64,000 bases of DNA from an uncultured Clostridia bacterium (GTDB taxonomy: Bacteria; Bacillota; Clostridia; Oscillospirales; Oscillospiraceae): contig CALCRH010000036.1 in assembly GCA_937894515.1 (NCBI GenBank), positions 41,855 to 105,854 on the forward strand, written 5' to 3'. How positions within the stretch are numbered: the first letter of the stretch is position 1; each line of letters starts with the position of its first letter. Positions 16,403 to 25,115 of this stretch are shown in pieces. The translations under genes and the position numbers were made by a program. Under the pieces are notes generated by a model. It was given only the letters and a program-made list of their open reading frames with translations. It had not been told where the DNA came from and did not search any database.

Positions 16403-17584
16403 ATGAATTTTTATCAGATCAAAAGTCCCCTCAGCCAAATCACCGAAGAGAAGATGGACGCTTATATCAGCGCTCTGTCTGTCGAGCTGGGTGAAAAACT
16501 GACTCGCGTTTCTCTGGATCGATACCTTCGTGACGATTTCAGTCTGCTGTATGTGGCTTCCGGTGGCAGTGAGGGCTATTTTATCGAGGTGTTCGAGCAG
16601 CTGAAGGATCGCCCCTGCATCATTCTCACCAGTGGTGACAGCAATTCGCTGGCCGCCTCCATGGAAATACTGAGTTTTCTCAAGCAGCACGGTGCCACAG
16701 GCGAGATTTTGCACGGCAGTATCCCCATGATCGCCCAGCGTATCAAAGCGCTTCGCGCTGCCTACACCGCCAAGGCCTCCCTCAAGGGGAAGAACCTGGG
16801 CTGTATCGGGAAGCCCTCCGATTGGCTCATTGCCAGCACCTATTCCACCAAAGCGATGATGGACAAGCTGGGCATGGGCTTTGTGGAGATCCCCATCGAC
16901 GAGCTGCTTGCCGAGATCGGGAAAAAGAGCTGCCCCGAAAATCAGTACACCCAGGCGTTCCGCGCCAAGGAGTTTGACCGGGACGAGGTAGAAAAGGCTC
17001 TGTGGGTCTACGGTGCATGCAGACGCCTGGCAGACAAATATGACCTCTGCGGCCTGACGGTGCGCTGTTTCGATCTGCTGGATACGGTCCATACCACCGG
17101 TTGTCTGGCTCTGTCTATTCTGAATGACGAGGGCATCTATGGCGGCTGTGAAGGCGATGTGCCCGCTCTGCTGAGCATGGCGGTGCTGGGTGCCGTTACC
17201 GGCGAGCCTATGTTTTTGTGCAACCCCAGCCGTTTTGACACGGCGGCGGGTACAGCGGTGTTTGCCCATTGCACCATTCCTACCGGGATGCTCAAGGACT
17301 TTACCCTCAACACCCATTTTGAGTCCGATATCGGCGTGGCAGTACAGGGGACCTTTGACAAGGGCGAGTGCACCATCTTCAAGTGTGCCGGCGACCTGAG
17401 CCGTTTCCACGCACAGGAGGGAACGATTCTGGATATGCCCCACAGTGACATTCTCTGCCGCACCCAGATCAAGGTAGCGCTGGACGACTTCTCCTATTTC
17501 CTGACGGATCCCATCAACAATCATCATATTATCTGTCGCGGTAAACACGCCGAGGCAGTGAAAAACTTCTTCCAAATACTCTAA
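16403..17584 (+). CDS. L-fucose isomerase-like protein inside a BMP transporter operon
   Basis: A 393-residue protein that resembles the fucose/arabinose isomerase superfamily (COG2407 type). The C-terminal half has GGCEGDVPALLSM (Cys249-Glu250-Gly-Asp252), FLCNPSRFD and FAHCTIP (His289), followed by THFESDIGVAVQG. In characterised isomerases equivalent acidic and His residues bind the catalytic metal. The N-terminal half is a Rossmann-like domain. Substrate and reaction cannot be assigned. It lies between the BMP lipoprotein and the ABC ATPase, so its substrate or product is probably what the transporter carries, perhaps a pentose or deoxy sugar rather than an intact nucleoside. Confidence 0.75.
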   Translation: MNFYQIKSPLSQITEEKMDAYISALSVELGEKLTRVSLDRYLRDDFSLLYVASGGSEGYFIEVFEQLKDRPCIILTSGDSNSLAASMEILSFLKQHGATGEILHGSIPMIAQRIKALRAAYTAKASLKGKNLGCIGKPSDWLIASTYSTKAMMDKLGMGFVEIPIDELLAEIGKKSCPENQYTQAFRAKEFDRDEVEKALWVYGACRRLADKYDLCGLTVRCFDLLDTVHTTGCLALSILNDEGIYGGCEGDVPALLSMAVLGAVTGEPMFLCNPSRFDTAAGTAVFAHCTIPTGMLKDFTLNTHFESDIGVAVQGTFDKGECTIFKCAGDLSRFHAQEGTILDMPHSDILCRTQIKVALDDFSYFLTDPINNHHIICRGKHAEAVKNFFQIL

Positions 17585-17605
17585 CAGAAAAGGAGGCGAA
17601 AGACC

Positions 17606-19144
17606 TTGGCAAGAGAACATGTGGACATGAGTGTTCCCGTCATCGAGATGCGCAATATCGTCAAGTGCTTCGGCAATTTTACTGCCAATGACGGCATCAA
17701 TCTGACTGTCCATAAAGGCGAGATCCACGCGATACTGGGCGAAAACGGCGCCGGCAAATCCACCCTGATGAACCAGCTCTACGGCCTGTTCAAGCCCACC
17801 TCCGGTGATATTCTTGTCCATGGCAAGAAAATCGAAATGAACAACCCCCGGGATGCTATCGCCGCCGGTATCGGCATGGTGCACCAGCACTTTATGCTGG
17901 TCCAGCCCTTTACCGTTACGGAAAATATTGTCCTTGGCACGGAGCCGGTCAAAGGCGTCAAGCTGGACATGGAGACGGCCCGCAAAAACGTGGTGGAGAT
18001 CTCCGAGCGGTACGGCCTGGCCATTGATCCGGATGCCAGGATCGAGGACATTTCCGTGGGCATGCAGCAGCGTGTGGAGATCCTCAAGGCGTTGTACCGC
18101 GGTGCGGAAACGCTGATTTTGGACGAGCCCACCAGTTCCCTGACTCCCCAGGAGATCGTGGAGCTCATCAAGATCATGCACAGCCTGACGGCGGACGGCA
18201 AGAGCATTATTATCATCACCCATAAGCTCAAGGAGATCAAGGAGTCCGCGGACTTCTGCACCATCATTCGTCTGGGCAAGTATATCGACACGGTGGATGT
18301 GGAAAAAGTCACCGAGGACGATCTGGCCGCTATGATGGTGGGCAGAAACGTGAACTTTGTGGTGGATAAGCCCCGGCAGACCCCCGGCAATGTGATCCTT
18401 GATGTCAAAGATCTTCACGCGCTGGACTACCGCGGTGTGGAGATCCTGAAGGGTCTGAACCTGCAGGTTCGCGCCGGCGAGATTGTGGGTATTGCCGGTA
18501 TTGACGGCAACGGCCAGACCGAGCTGGTGGAGATCATCACCGGCCTGATGAAGGGCAAATCCGGCCAGGTACTGGTCAACGGCACGGATGTGTTCAATAA
18601 GCCGCCCCGTTTTGGCTTTGACCACGGCGTGTCCAGCATTCCCGCTGACCGTCAGAAGCACGGCCTGGTGCTGGACTTCTCGGTAGAGGACAACCTGATC
18701 CTGCAAAACTACGGCGAAAGCCCCTATTCCGAGAAAAAGATTCTCAAGCGCAGCGCCATCGCCGAGCATGCCAATGCCGCCATTGAAAAGTACGATATCC
18801 GCCCTGCCGGTTGTGCCAAACGGCCTGCCGGTACCCTGTCCGGTGGTAACCAGCAGAAGGTCATCATCGCCCGCGAGGTGATGAACGACAAGGATCTGCT
18901 GATTGCGGTAAACCCCACCCGCGGTTTGGATGTGGGCGCTATTGAATATGTGCACAAATACATTGTGGAACAGCGCAACAAGGGCAAGGCTGTTCTGCTG
19001 GTATCTTTCGAGCTGGATGAGATCATCGGCCTGTCCGACATTATCAACGTCATTTTTGACGGCCGAATCGTCAGCTCCATGCCCGGCAAGGATGCAGACG
19101 AAAACACGCTGGGACTTCTTATGGCAGGAGGTAAGGCAGAATGA
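17606..19144 (+). CDS. Nucleoside/sugar ABC transporter double ATPase
   Basis: A 512-residue fused ATPase with two nucleotide-binding domains, the arrangement of ribose- and BMP-type importers. The first domain has GENGAGKST (Walker A), SVGMQQRVEI (signature) and LILDEPTSSL (Walker B). The second has a degenerate Walker A (GIDGNGQTE) and a good signature, LSGGNQQK. The TTG start at 17606 has AGGAGG 10 bases before it; ATG 17627 is the alternative. The stop overlaps the next start by 4 bases. Confidence 0.93.
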   Translation: MAREHVDMSVPVIEMRNIVKCFGNFTANDGINLTVHKGEIHAILGENGAGKSTLMNQLYGLFKPTSGDILVHGKKIEMNNPRDAIAAGIGMVHQHFMLVQPFTVTENIVLGTEPVKGVKLDMETARKNVVEISERYGLAIDPDARIEDISVGMQQRVEILKALYRGAETLILDEPTSSLTPQEIVELIKIMHSLTADGKSIIIITHKLKEIKESADFCTIIRLGKYIDTVDVEKVTEDDLAAMMVGRNVNFVVDKPRQTPGNVILDVKDLHALDYRGVEILKGLNLQVRAGEIVGIAGIDGNGQTELVEIITGLMKGKSGQVLVNGTDVFNKPPRFGFDHGVSSIPADRQKHGLVLDFSVEDNLILQNYGESPYSEKKILKRSAIAEHANAAIEKYDIRPAGCAKRPAGTLSGGNQQKVIIAREVMNDKDLLIAVNPTRGLDVGAIEYVHKYIVEQRNKGKAVLLVSFELDEIIGLSDIINVIFDGRIVSSMPGKDADENTLGLLMAGGKAE

Positions 19145-20271
19145 AAACAAAAAAATCTGTTTTTGAAATTATCTCCGAAACCCGTTTTATCCATATTCTG
19201 CTGTCTATTATCCTTGGCTTCGCCATCGGCGCCATTTTCCTGGCAATTATGGGCGTCTCGGTGGGACAGGCCTATGGCAAGCTGCTCAGCAGCGTGACGG
19301 GACTCAAGGGCGTCTCCTATGTGATCGTTTATGCGGTACCCTATATCGTGGCAGGCCTGTCTGTGGCATTTTCTTTCCGCACGGGCGTGTTCAATATCGG
19401 CGCTGAGGGTCAGTTTGTCATGGGCTCTATGGCGGCTGCTGTGGTAGGTATCCTTCTGGGCGGTCTGCCCAAGATCATCCTGATCCCGCTGTGCTTTATT
19501 GCGGCTATGATCGCAGGCATTATCTGGGGCGTGGTAGTCGGCATCCTGAAGACCAAGTGGGGCATCAACGAAGTGCTGTCCATGATCATGTTCAACTGGA
19601 TCGCCTTCTATCTGTCCAACTTTATTGCCGGCATTCCCGCCATCAAGAACGAGGGTACTGCTGAAGCCACCCAGACGATTTCCGACCATGCCAGAACGCT
19701 TCTGGATGCCGATTTTATCAAGCGCGTTGGCCTTTGTCCCACCGCCAACTGGGGCATCATCGTGGCCATTATCGCCACGATCCTGGTCTGGTTCATCATC
19801 GATAAAACCACCCTGGGCTATCAGCTCAAGGCCGTGGGCTTTAACAAGAGCGCGGCGGACTATGGCGGCATCAACGTCAACCGCAATATGCTGACCGCAC
19901 TGGCCATCTCCGGCGCGTTGGCCGGTCTGGCAGGTGCCCTGCAGCTGATGGGCATGGGCGGTCGTATCTCCATCTTCTCTTCCCAGGAGGGCTTTGGCTT
20001 TGCCGGCATCGTGGTGGCGCTGATCGGCTGCTCCAACCCCTTTGGTGTGTTGATTGCCGGCCTGTTTTACGGCGGCTTGACCTACGGCGGCAGCAAGCTG
20101 AATCTGGTGGGTGCGCCCACCCAGCTGATCAACGTGATCATCGGCACCATCGTATTCTTTATCTCCATCTCCATCATCTTCAGCTATTTGAAGAATGTGG
20201 ACAAGCGCAAGGAAATGCGGCGCATCAACGAGAACGCATCGTTCCGGAAAGGAGGCCTGGATAAGCAATGA
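19141..20271 (+). CDS. BMP-type ABC transporter permease 1
   Basis: A 376-residue integral membrane protein of the ribose/nucleoside permease family, with about 8-10 hydrophobic segments. GVFNIGAEGQFVMG and GLAGALQLMGM are typical of the first permease of this transporter type. ATGA overlaps join it to the ATPase before it and the permease after it, indicating translational coupling. Confidence 0.93.
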   Translation: MKTKKSVFEIISETRFIHILLSIILGFAIGAIFLAIMGVSVGQAYGKLLSSVTGLKGVSYVIVYAVPYIVAGLSVAFSFRTGVFNIGAEGQFVMGSMAAAVVGILLGGLPKIILIPLCFIAAMIAGIIWGVVVGILKTKWGINEVLSMIMFNWIAFYLSNFIAGIPAIKNEGTAEATQTISDHARTLLDADFIKRVGLCPTANWGIIVAIIATILVWFIIDKTTLGYQLKAVGFNKSAADYGGINVNRNMLTALAISGALAGLAGALQLMGMGGRISIFSSQEGFGFAGIVVALIGCSNPFGVLIAGLFYGGLTYGGSKLNLVGAPTQLINVIIGTIVFFISISIIFSYLKNVDKRKEMRRINENASFRKGGLDKQ

Positions 20272-21212
20272 GTAATTTTATCAATGAATTGGGCATTATT
20301 CTCTATGCCACACTGATTTTTACCCCGCCCCTGCTGTACGCAGCCTTGGGCTCCTGCTTCTCTGAAATTTCCGGCGTCATCAATATCGGTATCGAGGGTA
20401 TGATGACCGTAGGTGCTTTCACCGGTACTGTGGTGGCCTACTTTACCGGCAGCCCGCTGATCGGTTTTCTCTGTGCCGGTCTTGCCGGTATGCTGTTCGG
20501 CGCGCTCCACGCGGTAGCAACCGTCAAACTGGGCGCAGATCAGACCATTGCCGGTACGGCTATCAACATGCTGGGCCCCGGTATCGTGATCATGATCGCC
20601 AAGGTGCTGTTTGACTCCACCGATACCATCCCTCTGACTGCCGACCAGAAGATTCCCACGCTGTTCAAAGGCCTGTTCGACACCTCCACGGTGTTTGGCC
20701 GTTTTATGGACAACGTATTTGCCACCTATGCCTCCACCTATCTGGTGTTTGTGCTGGTGCTGGTGGTGTGGTTCGTGTTCTATAAGACCCGCTTTGGCAT
20801 TCGGATGCGTGCCTGTGGTGAGCATCCTCTGGCCTGTGAAACCCTGGGCATCAACGTGATCTCCATGCGGTTCCTGTGCGTCAGTATCTCCGGTTTCCTG
20901 TCCGGTCTGGGCGGCGCCTGCGTGACCATGGCCATGTCCAACCAGTTCCGTCCCATCTCCATTGTAGGCCAGGGCTTTATCGCCATCGCCGCCGTGATCT
21001 TCGGCAAATTCCGTCCTCACGGCGCCCTGATCGGCTGCCTGCTGTTCGGCTTCTGCTCCGGATTGAAGGTGGTGCTGGGCGGTTCCTCCGGTGTGAATAT
21101 GCACCTGATTTCCATGATCCCCTATGTGGTGACCATCATCGTGCTGGTGCTGTTTGTGGGTAAATCCCGTGTTCCAGCCGCCAACGGCAAACCCTATATC
21201 AAGTCGAAATAA
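20268..21212 (+). CDS. BMP-type ABC transporter permease 2
   Basis: A 314-residue membrane protein, the second permease of the importer. It has SGVINIGIEGMM near the N-terminus and SGFLSGLGGA and AVIFGKFRPHGAL later, all typical of the family. It ends the operon and is followed by a terminator. Confidence 0.93.
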   Translation: MSNFINELGIILYATLIFTPPLLYAALGSCFSEISGVINIGIEGMMTVGAFTGTVVAYFTGSPLIGFLCAGLAGMLFGALHAVATVKLGADQTIAGTAINMLGPGIVIMIAKVLFDSTDTIPLTADQKIPTLFKGLFDTSTVFGRFMDNVFATYASTYLVFVLVLVVWFVFYKTRFGIRMRACGEHPLACETLGINVISMRFLCVSISGFLSGLGGACVTMAMSNQFRPISIVGQGFIAIAAVIFGKFRPHGALIGCLLFGFCSGLKVVLGGSSGVNMHLISMIPYVVTIIVLVLFVGKSRVPAANGKPYIKSK

Positions 21213-21225
21213 CCCGGTTGACACA

Positions 21226-21258
21226 AAAAAGGGGATCGCATTTTGTGATCCCCTTTTT
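21226..21258. terminator. Bidirectional terminator
   Basis: AAAAGGGGATC / GATCCCCTTTT stem with flanking A and T runs, between the permease operon (+) and the remnant gene (-). Confidence 0.85.
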
Positions 21259-21515
21259 CATATCGGTAGTAAGTGAAACAACAAATAAAACAGCGGCGAG
21301 AGCAGAATGGCGGGCAGAAAGTTGGCGATTTTCAGCTTGGTCACGCCCAGCAGGTTCAGACCCAGCCCGATAATGATTACGTTGCCGCAGCATACCAGCT
21401 CGGCCACCATGGCACTGTCGCTGAGTGCGTTTTACAAAAACCCTGCCAGCAGAACCAGCAGCCCCATACTACCGCCGAGAAAAACAGCAAAAGTATTTGC
21501 AATTACGCCTAACAT
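21258..21515 (-). pseudogene. Decayed DUF554-family membrane protein gene
   Basis: Read on the - strand from ATG 21515, the frame begins with MLGVIANTFAVFLGGSMGLL, the start of DUF554 (YdfK/YqgA-type) proteins. It meets TAA after 27 codons. The same frame then continues as NVIIIGLGLNLLG and IANFLPAILL, the C-terminal end of that family, and stops at 21258. Members are usually about 220-240 residues. Here about 85 codons remain, so the middle is deleted and an in-frame stop is present. Confidence 0.72.
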
Positions 21516-21516
21516 A

Positions 21517-21563
21517 TTGAAAAGAGCCCCCTGACGGTGCTATAATTTAACAAATTATAGCAC
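21517..21563 (+). promoter_or_regulatory. Promoter with the -10 box inside a perfect 12-bp palindrome
   Basis: TTGAAA (21517-21522) and TATAAT (21541-21546) have an 18-base spacer. The -10 box lies in an inverted repeat, GTGCTATAATTT (21537-21548) and its complement (21552-21563) around AAC. The palindrome therefore presents a TATAAT on each strand. It may be a repressor operator or a paired start for both directions. Confidence 0.65.
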
Positions 21564-21582
21564 TGCAGAGGAGAACTTATCC

Positions 21583-21858
21583 ATGAAAAAAATCGACAAC
21601 TGCGAAAATAGCAACACCCTGTTTCTGCTCCTGCTGGTGGGCATTGCCCTGTGTCTGGGCGGCTACCGCATTTTCAGCTACCTTTGTGAAGTGCCGGACT
21701 TTCTGCAAGTCCGCAATTTCATTCTGGCGGCAGTATGTGCCGTAATGCTGATCGGCGGTTTTCTCATTGCCTACCACGCTTTTCGCCGTCTGCAGGTTTT
21801 ACGGGATCAGCCCCGTGACACCGACAGCGAAGAGGAACAACAGGACAAGGATCTGTGA
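21583..21858 (+). CDS. Small two-span membrane protein
   Basis: A 91-residue protein with two hydrophobic segments (about 12-32 and 44-66) and a charged Asp/Glu-rich C-terminus. It is not recognised as a known family. GAGGAG precedes the ATG by 10 bases. It is the first gene behind the palindromic promoter and lies 27 bases upstream of the ROK-like kinase, so it may belong to the sugar cluster. Confidence 0.6.
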   Translation: MKKIDNCENSNTLFLLLLVGIALCLGGYRIFSYLCEVPDFLQVRNFILAAVCAVMLIGGFLIAYHAFRRLQVLRDQPRDTDSEEEQQDKDL

Positions 21859-21885
21859 TAGAATGTTTTCAAGGAGGAGATTACC

Positions 21886-23274
21886 ATGAATCTTTACGGC
21901 ATCGAAGTTTCATTAAAACACAGCCCGGAGCTTGATCCGGATTTTTATCCCATCGGCCGATATTACCGCGCATTTCTTGCCGGCGCAAAGAAGCCGCTGG
22001 CCATTGCAGTCCAGCGTGCTGACGGCCAGATGGCCACCGTCCATACCTTTATCCACGGTACGCCGGAGCTGGCGGAGGCCGACCGCTATTATGTGGATCG
22101 GCTGGTCAAGACCCTGCTGTGGATGAAGGGCGGTTTCCGTGTCTATGTGGACGATGCTGCCATGGCGGAATTTCTGCAGGAGATTTACAGCGCCGGCGGT
22201 AAGCGGGACTTTGACCGGGTGTTTATGTCCCGGATTTTCGAGCAGGACTTTGAGGTCTGCTACACGGAAAAAGTGCCGGAAAGTGCCGATTCGCCTAAGG
22301 CAATGGGCGGGCATCTGGACGGCTGCCGCATCGGTTTCGATGCCGGCGGCAGTGACCGCAAGGTATCCGCGGTGTGCAACGGCGAAACGGTGTATTCTGA
22401 GGAAGTGGTCTGGTTCCCCAAGACCAATGCCGACCCGGACTACCACTATGACGGCATCGTGTCTGCGCTGAAATCGGCGGCGGCGCATCTGCCCCGGGTA
22501 GATGCGGTGGGTGTCAGCTCTGCCGGTGTCTTTATTAACAACCGCACCATGAGCGCCAGCCTGTTTATCAAAGTTCCCCAGGAGCTGCAGGATACCAAGG
22601 TAAAAGATATCTTCATTCGGGCAATCACCGATACTTTCGGCCCTGTTCCCTATTGCATCATCAACGATGGCGATGTGTCTGCACTGGCCGGGGCTATGAG
22701 CCTGGCCGATACCAGTGTTTTGGGTATCGCCATGGGCACCAGCGAGGCAGCGGGCTTTGTGGATGAGCAGGGCCGGGTTACCGGCTGGCTCAATGAACTG
22801 GCTTTCGTGCCGGTGGATGCTGCCCCCGATGCCATGGTGGATGAATGGTCCGGCGATATCGGCTGCGGCGTCAAATATTTCTCCCAGGACAGTGTCATCA
22901 AGCTGGCGCCCCGGGCGGGGATCGAACTGGATCAGGATCTGTCGCCGGCGGAAAAGCTGAAAGTGGTGCAGGAACTGATGGCCAAGGAGGATCCCCGGGC
23001 GGCAAAGGTCTACCGCTCCATCGGCGTCTATCTGGCACATACCCTGGCCTATTACTACGAGCTCTACGCCTGCCGCCACGTCTTACTGCTGGGCCGTGTC
23101 ATGTCCGGAAAAGGCGGCGATCTGATTTTGGATACCTGCCAAAAAGTGCTGCAGGATGAATATCCGGAGCTGACCGGGAAGCTGCTGCCTGCCCTGCCGG
23201 ATGAAAAATTCCGCCGTGTGGGTCAGTCTATGGCAGCCGCCAGCCTGCCGGAGCTTTCCTCGATAGAATTGTGA
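21886..23274 (+). CDS. ROK-like sugar kinase with extra N-terminal domain
   Basis: A 462-residue protein. The C-terminal ~310 residues fit the ROK/actin-like kinase fold: GFDAGGSDRK at 150-159 (phosphate 1), GVSSAGVF, IINDGDVSALAGAM (catalytic Asp region) and GIAMGTSEAAGFVD. The usual ROK zinc-binding cysteine cluster is not evident. The first ~145 residues are an additional domain I do not recognise. It lies 25 bases before a NahK-like kinase, which suggests both act on the same imported sugar. AAGGAGGAG precedes the ATG. Confidence 0.75.
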   Translation: MNLYGIEVSLKHSPELDPDFYPIGRYYRAFLAGAKKPLAIAVQRADGQMATVHTFIHGTPELAEADRYYVDRLVKTLLWMKGGFRVYVDDAAMAEFLQEIYSAGGKRDFDRVFMSRIFEQDFEVCYTEKVPESADSPKAMGGHLDGCRIGFDAGGSDRKVSAVCNGETVYSEEVVWFPKTNADPDYHYDGIVSALKSAAAHLPRVDAVGVSSAGVFINNRTMSASLFIKVPQELQDTKVKDIFIRAITDTFGPVPYCIINDGDVSALAGAMSLADTSVLGIAMGTSEAAGFVDEQGRVTGWLNELAFVPVDAAPDAMVDEWSGDIGCGVKYFSQDSVIKLAPRAGIELDQDLSPAEKLKVVQELMAKEDPRAAKVYRSIGVYLAHTLAYYYELYACRHVLLLGRVMSGKGGDLILDTCQKVLQDEYPELTGKLLPALPDEKFRRVGQSMAAASLPELSSIEL

Positions 23275-23299
23275 GTGAACCGAATCGGAGGACAAAGAA

Positions 23300-24367
23300 A
23301 TGGACGAAAAGATGCAGGCGATCCTTGCAAGCTTTCAGCTGACGGGACAGCCGATCAGCTGTCAGCGCTATGGTCAGGGGCATATCAATGAAACCTATCT
23401 GGCGGTAACGGACAGCGGTAAACGCTATATTTTGCAGAAGATCAGCCGTACAGCATTTCCGGATGTGGCGGGACTGATGGAAAATATTGCGGGCGTGACC
23501 GAGTTTTTGCGGAAGAAGAATGCAGATCCCCGGGCCTCGATGCATATTGTAAGAACAACCAGCGGCAGTACCTACTGTCAGATCGGTGAGGATTACTGGC
23601 GTGTCTATGATTTCGTGGAGGGAACGGTGTCCTTGCAGGCACCGGAAACCGATCGGGATTTCTATGAGAGCGCGGTGGGCTTTGGCCGCTTTATCAGCCA
23701 GCTGGCGGATTATCCGGCGGCAACGCTCCATGAGCCCATTCCCAAGTTTCACAACACGCCGAATCGCTATCGCATTTTCCTGGACGTATTAAAGCGCGAT
23801 CCGCTGGGCCGGGCAAAAAATGTGGAAAAAGAGGTGGAGTTTGTGCTGGCGCATCAGGAGGAAATGGCGGCGCTGCAGACCCTATTGGATCGTGGCGAGC
23901 TGCCTTTGAGGGTGACCCACAACGATACCAAGCTCAACAACGTCCTGCTGGACGAAAAAACCCATGAGGCGGTGTGCGTGATCGACCTGGATACGGTGAT
24001 GCCGGGTCTTGCCGCCTATGATTTCGGCGACTCGATTCGCTTCGGCGCAGCCTCTGCCGCCGAGGATGAAAGAAATCTGGACAACATGACCATTGACCTG
24101 AACAAATACGAGACCTATACCCGGGGCTTTGTCAGCGCCTGCCGGGGGCTGACAAAGGCGGAGTTTATCTCTTTGCCCTTGGGCGCCAAGACCATGACCA
24201 TGGAGTGCGGTGTCCGCTTTTTGACCGACTATCTGGATGGCGACCACTACTTCGCCATTCACCGGGAGGGTCACAACCTGGATCGCGCCCGTACCCAGTT
24301 CCGTCTGGTATCCGAGATGACAAAAAAGTGGGACGAGATGCGTTCCATCGTGGAAAAGAACAGATAA
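23300..24367 (+). CDS. NahK-like sugar (N-acetylhexosamine) 1-kinase
   Basis: A 355-residue phosphotransferase of the aminoglycoside/choline kinase fold, close to N-acetylhexosamine 1-kinases. It shows GQGHINETYL (nucleotide loop), VTHNDTKLNNVLLD (catalytic loop with Asp) and CVIDLDTVMPGLAAYDFGD (metal-binding Asp). NahK makes GlcNAc-1-P or GalNAc-1-P. The nearby galE and nucleotidyltransferase support a route from sugar 1-phosphate to UDP-sugar. The exact sugar is not determined. Confidence 0.85.
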   Translation: MDEKMQAILASFQLTGQPISCQRYGQGHINETYLAVTDSGKRYILQKISRTAFPDVAGLMENIAGVTEFLRKKNADPRASMHIVRTTSGSTYCQIGEDYWRVYDFVEGTVSLQAPETDRDFYESAVGFGRFISQLADYPAATLHEPIPKFHNTPNRYRIFLDVLKRDPLGRAKNVEKEVEFVLAHQEEMAALQTLLDRGELPLRVTHNDTKLNNVLLDEKTHEAVCVIDLDTVMPGLAAYDFGDSIRFGAASAAEDERNLDNMTIDLNKYETYTRGFVSACRGLTKAEFISLPLGAKTMTMECGVRFLTDYLDGDHYFAIHREGHNLDRARTQFRLVSEMTKKWDEMRSIVEKNR

Positions 24368-24370
24368 GCT

Positions 24371-24970
24371 ATGAAAACTTACATCATTTCAAAAAACAGC
24401 GGCAGGCCGGTGTGGGAACAGATACCCGCTCTGGAGGTGTCGGAGGTGCAGTGGCTGCCGGACGTGGGGATCCGCATGACGGCGCAGCTCTGCTATGACG
24501 GCAGCGGCCTCTATGTCCGCCAGCGTGCCTGGGAACAGAATCTGCGTATGGAGGAAACGGAGCCTCTGGGTTCCATCTGTCAGGACAGCTGTATGGAGTT
24601 CTTTTTCTCTCCTGCCTGCGATGGCCGTTATTTTAACATCGAATGCAATCCCATCGGCAATCTCTATTTCGGCTTTGGAGCGGAGCGGGAAACGCGTCTT
24701 CGCCTGATCCTCAAAAACGCGAAGGAGCGGCTCGTTCTGGAAACAGAGCGCCATACCGATGGCTGGGAGGTGCGCTACCATATCCCGCTGGATCTGATCC
24801 AACTGTTTTATCCGGATTTCACCTTGACAAGCGGCAGACGGCTGACCGCCAACTGCTACAAATGCGGCGATAAGACAAAAACACCCCACTATCTGGCGTG
24901 GAATCCCGTGACCAGCGATACGCCGGATTTCCACCGCCCCTGCGATTTCGGACAAATGATGCTGGAGTGA
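24371..24970 (+). CDS. CBM9-like carbohydrate-binding protein
   Basis: A 199-residue protein with the beta-sandwich pattern of carbohydrate-binding family 9-like proteins: an early W, DSCMEFFF, YFNIECNPIGN, GWEVRYHIPL and C-terminal TPHYLAWNPV...PDFHRP. It has no signal peptide and starts 3 bases after the kinase stop, so it appears cytoplasmic and translationally linked. It may bind or process a sugar product; no enzymatic role is established. Confidence 0.78.
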   Translation: MKTYIISKNSGRPVWEQIPALEVSEVQWLPDVGIRMTAQLCYDGSGLYVRQRAWEQNLRMEETEPLGSICQDSCMEFFFSPACDGRYFNIECNPIGNLYFGFGAERETRLRLILKNAKERLVLETERHTDGWEVRYHIPLDLIQLFYPDFTLTSGRRLTANCYKCGDKTKTPHYLAWNPVTSDTPDFHRPCDFGQMMLE

Positions 24971-24998
24971 TTGACAGAAAGCGCAACATTTCACCGGG

Positions 24999-25033
24999 AA
25001 GCGCTTTACTTTTTTGGCGAAGCATGGTAAAAT
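24999..25033 (+). promoter_or_regulatory. Promoter of the CUT1 binding protein with an AAGCGCTT operator
   Basis: TTTACT (25005-25010) and TAAAAT (25028-25033) with a 17-base spacer. The palindrome AAGCGCTT (24999-25006) overlaps the -35 box, and a half-like GAAAGCGC lies at 24977-24984. This core is shared by cre sites and LacI-type operators, so sugar-dependent repression is likely, although the flanks do not match the cre consensus well. Confidence 0.6.
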
Positions 25034-25115
25034 TAAATATACGGCAAAAACCCGCTTAAAAGGAAGAAAAGTCGAAAGACTTTCTTAAATAAAAAAACAA
25101 AAAAGGAGAACAAAC

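Noticed and set aside
16385..19150. A 921-codon open frame on the - strand
   Set aside because: It lies antisense to the isomerase-like and ABC ATPase genes, which have clear motifs. Strong third-position bias on the coding strand removes stops from this frame.
21273..21512. Plus-strand small genes in the gap after the permeases
   Set aside because: They read through the antisense of the DUF554 remnant and lack ribosome binding sites.
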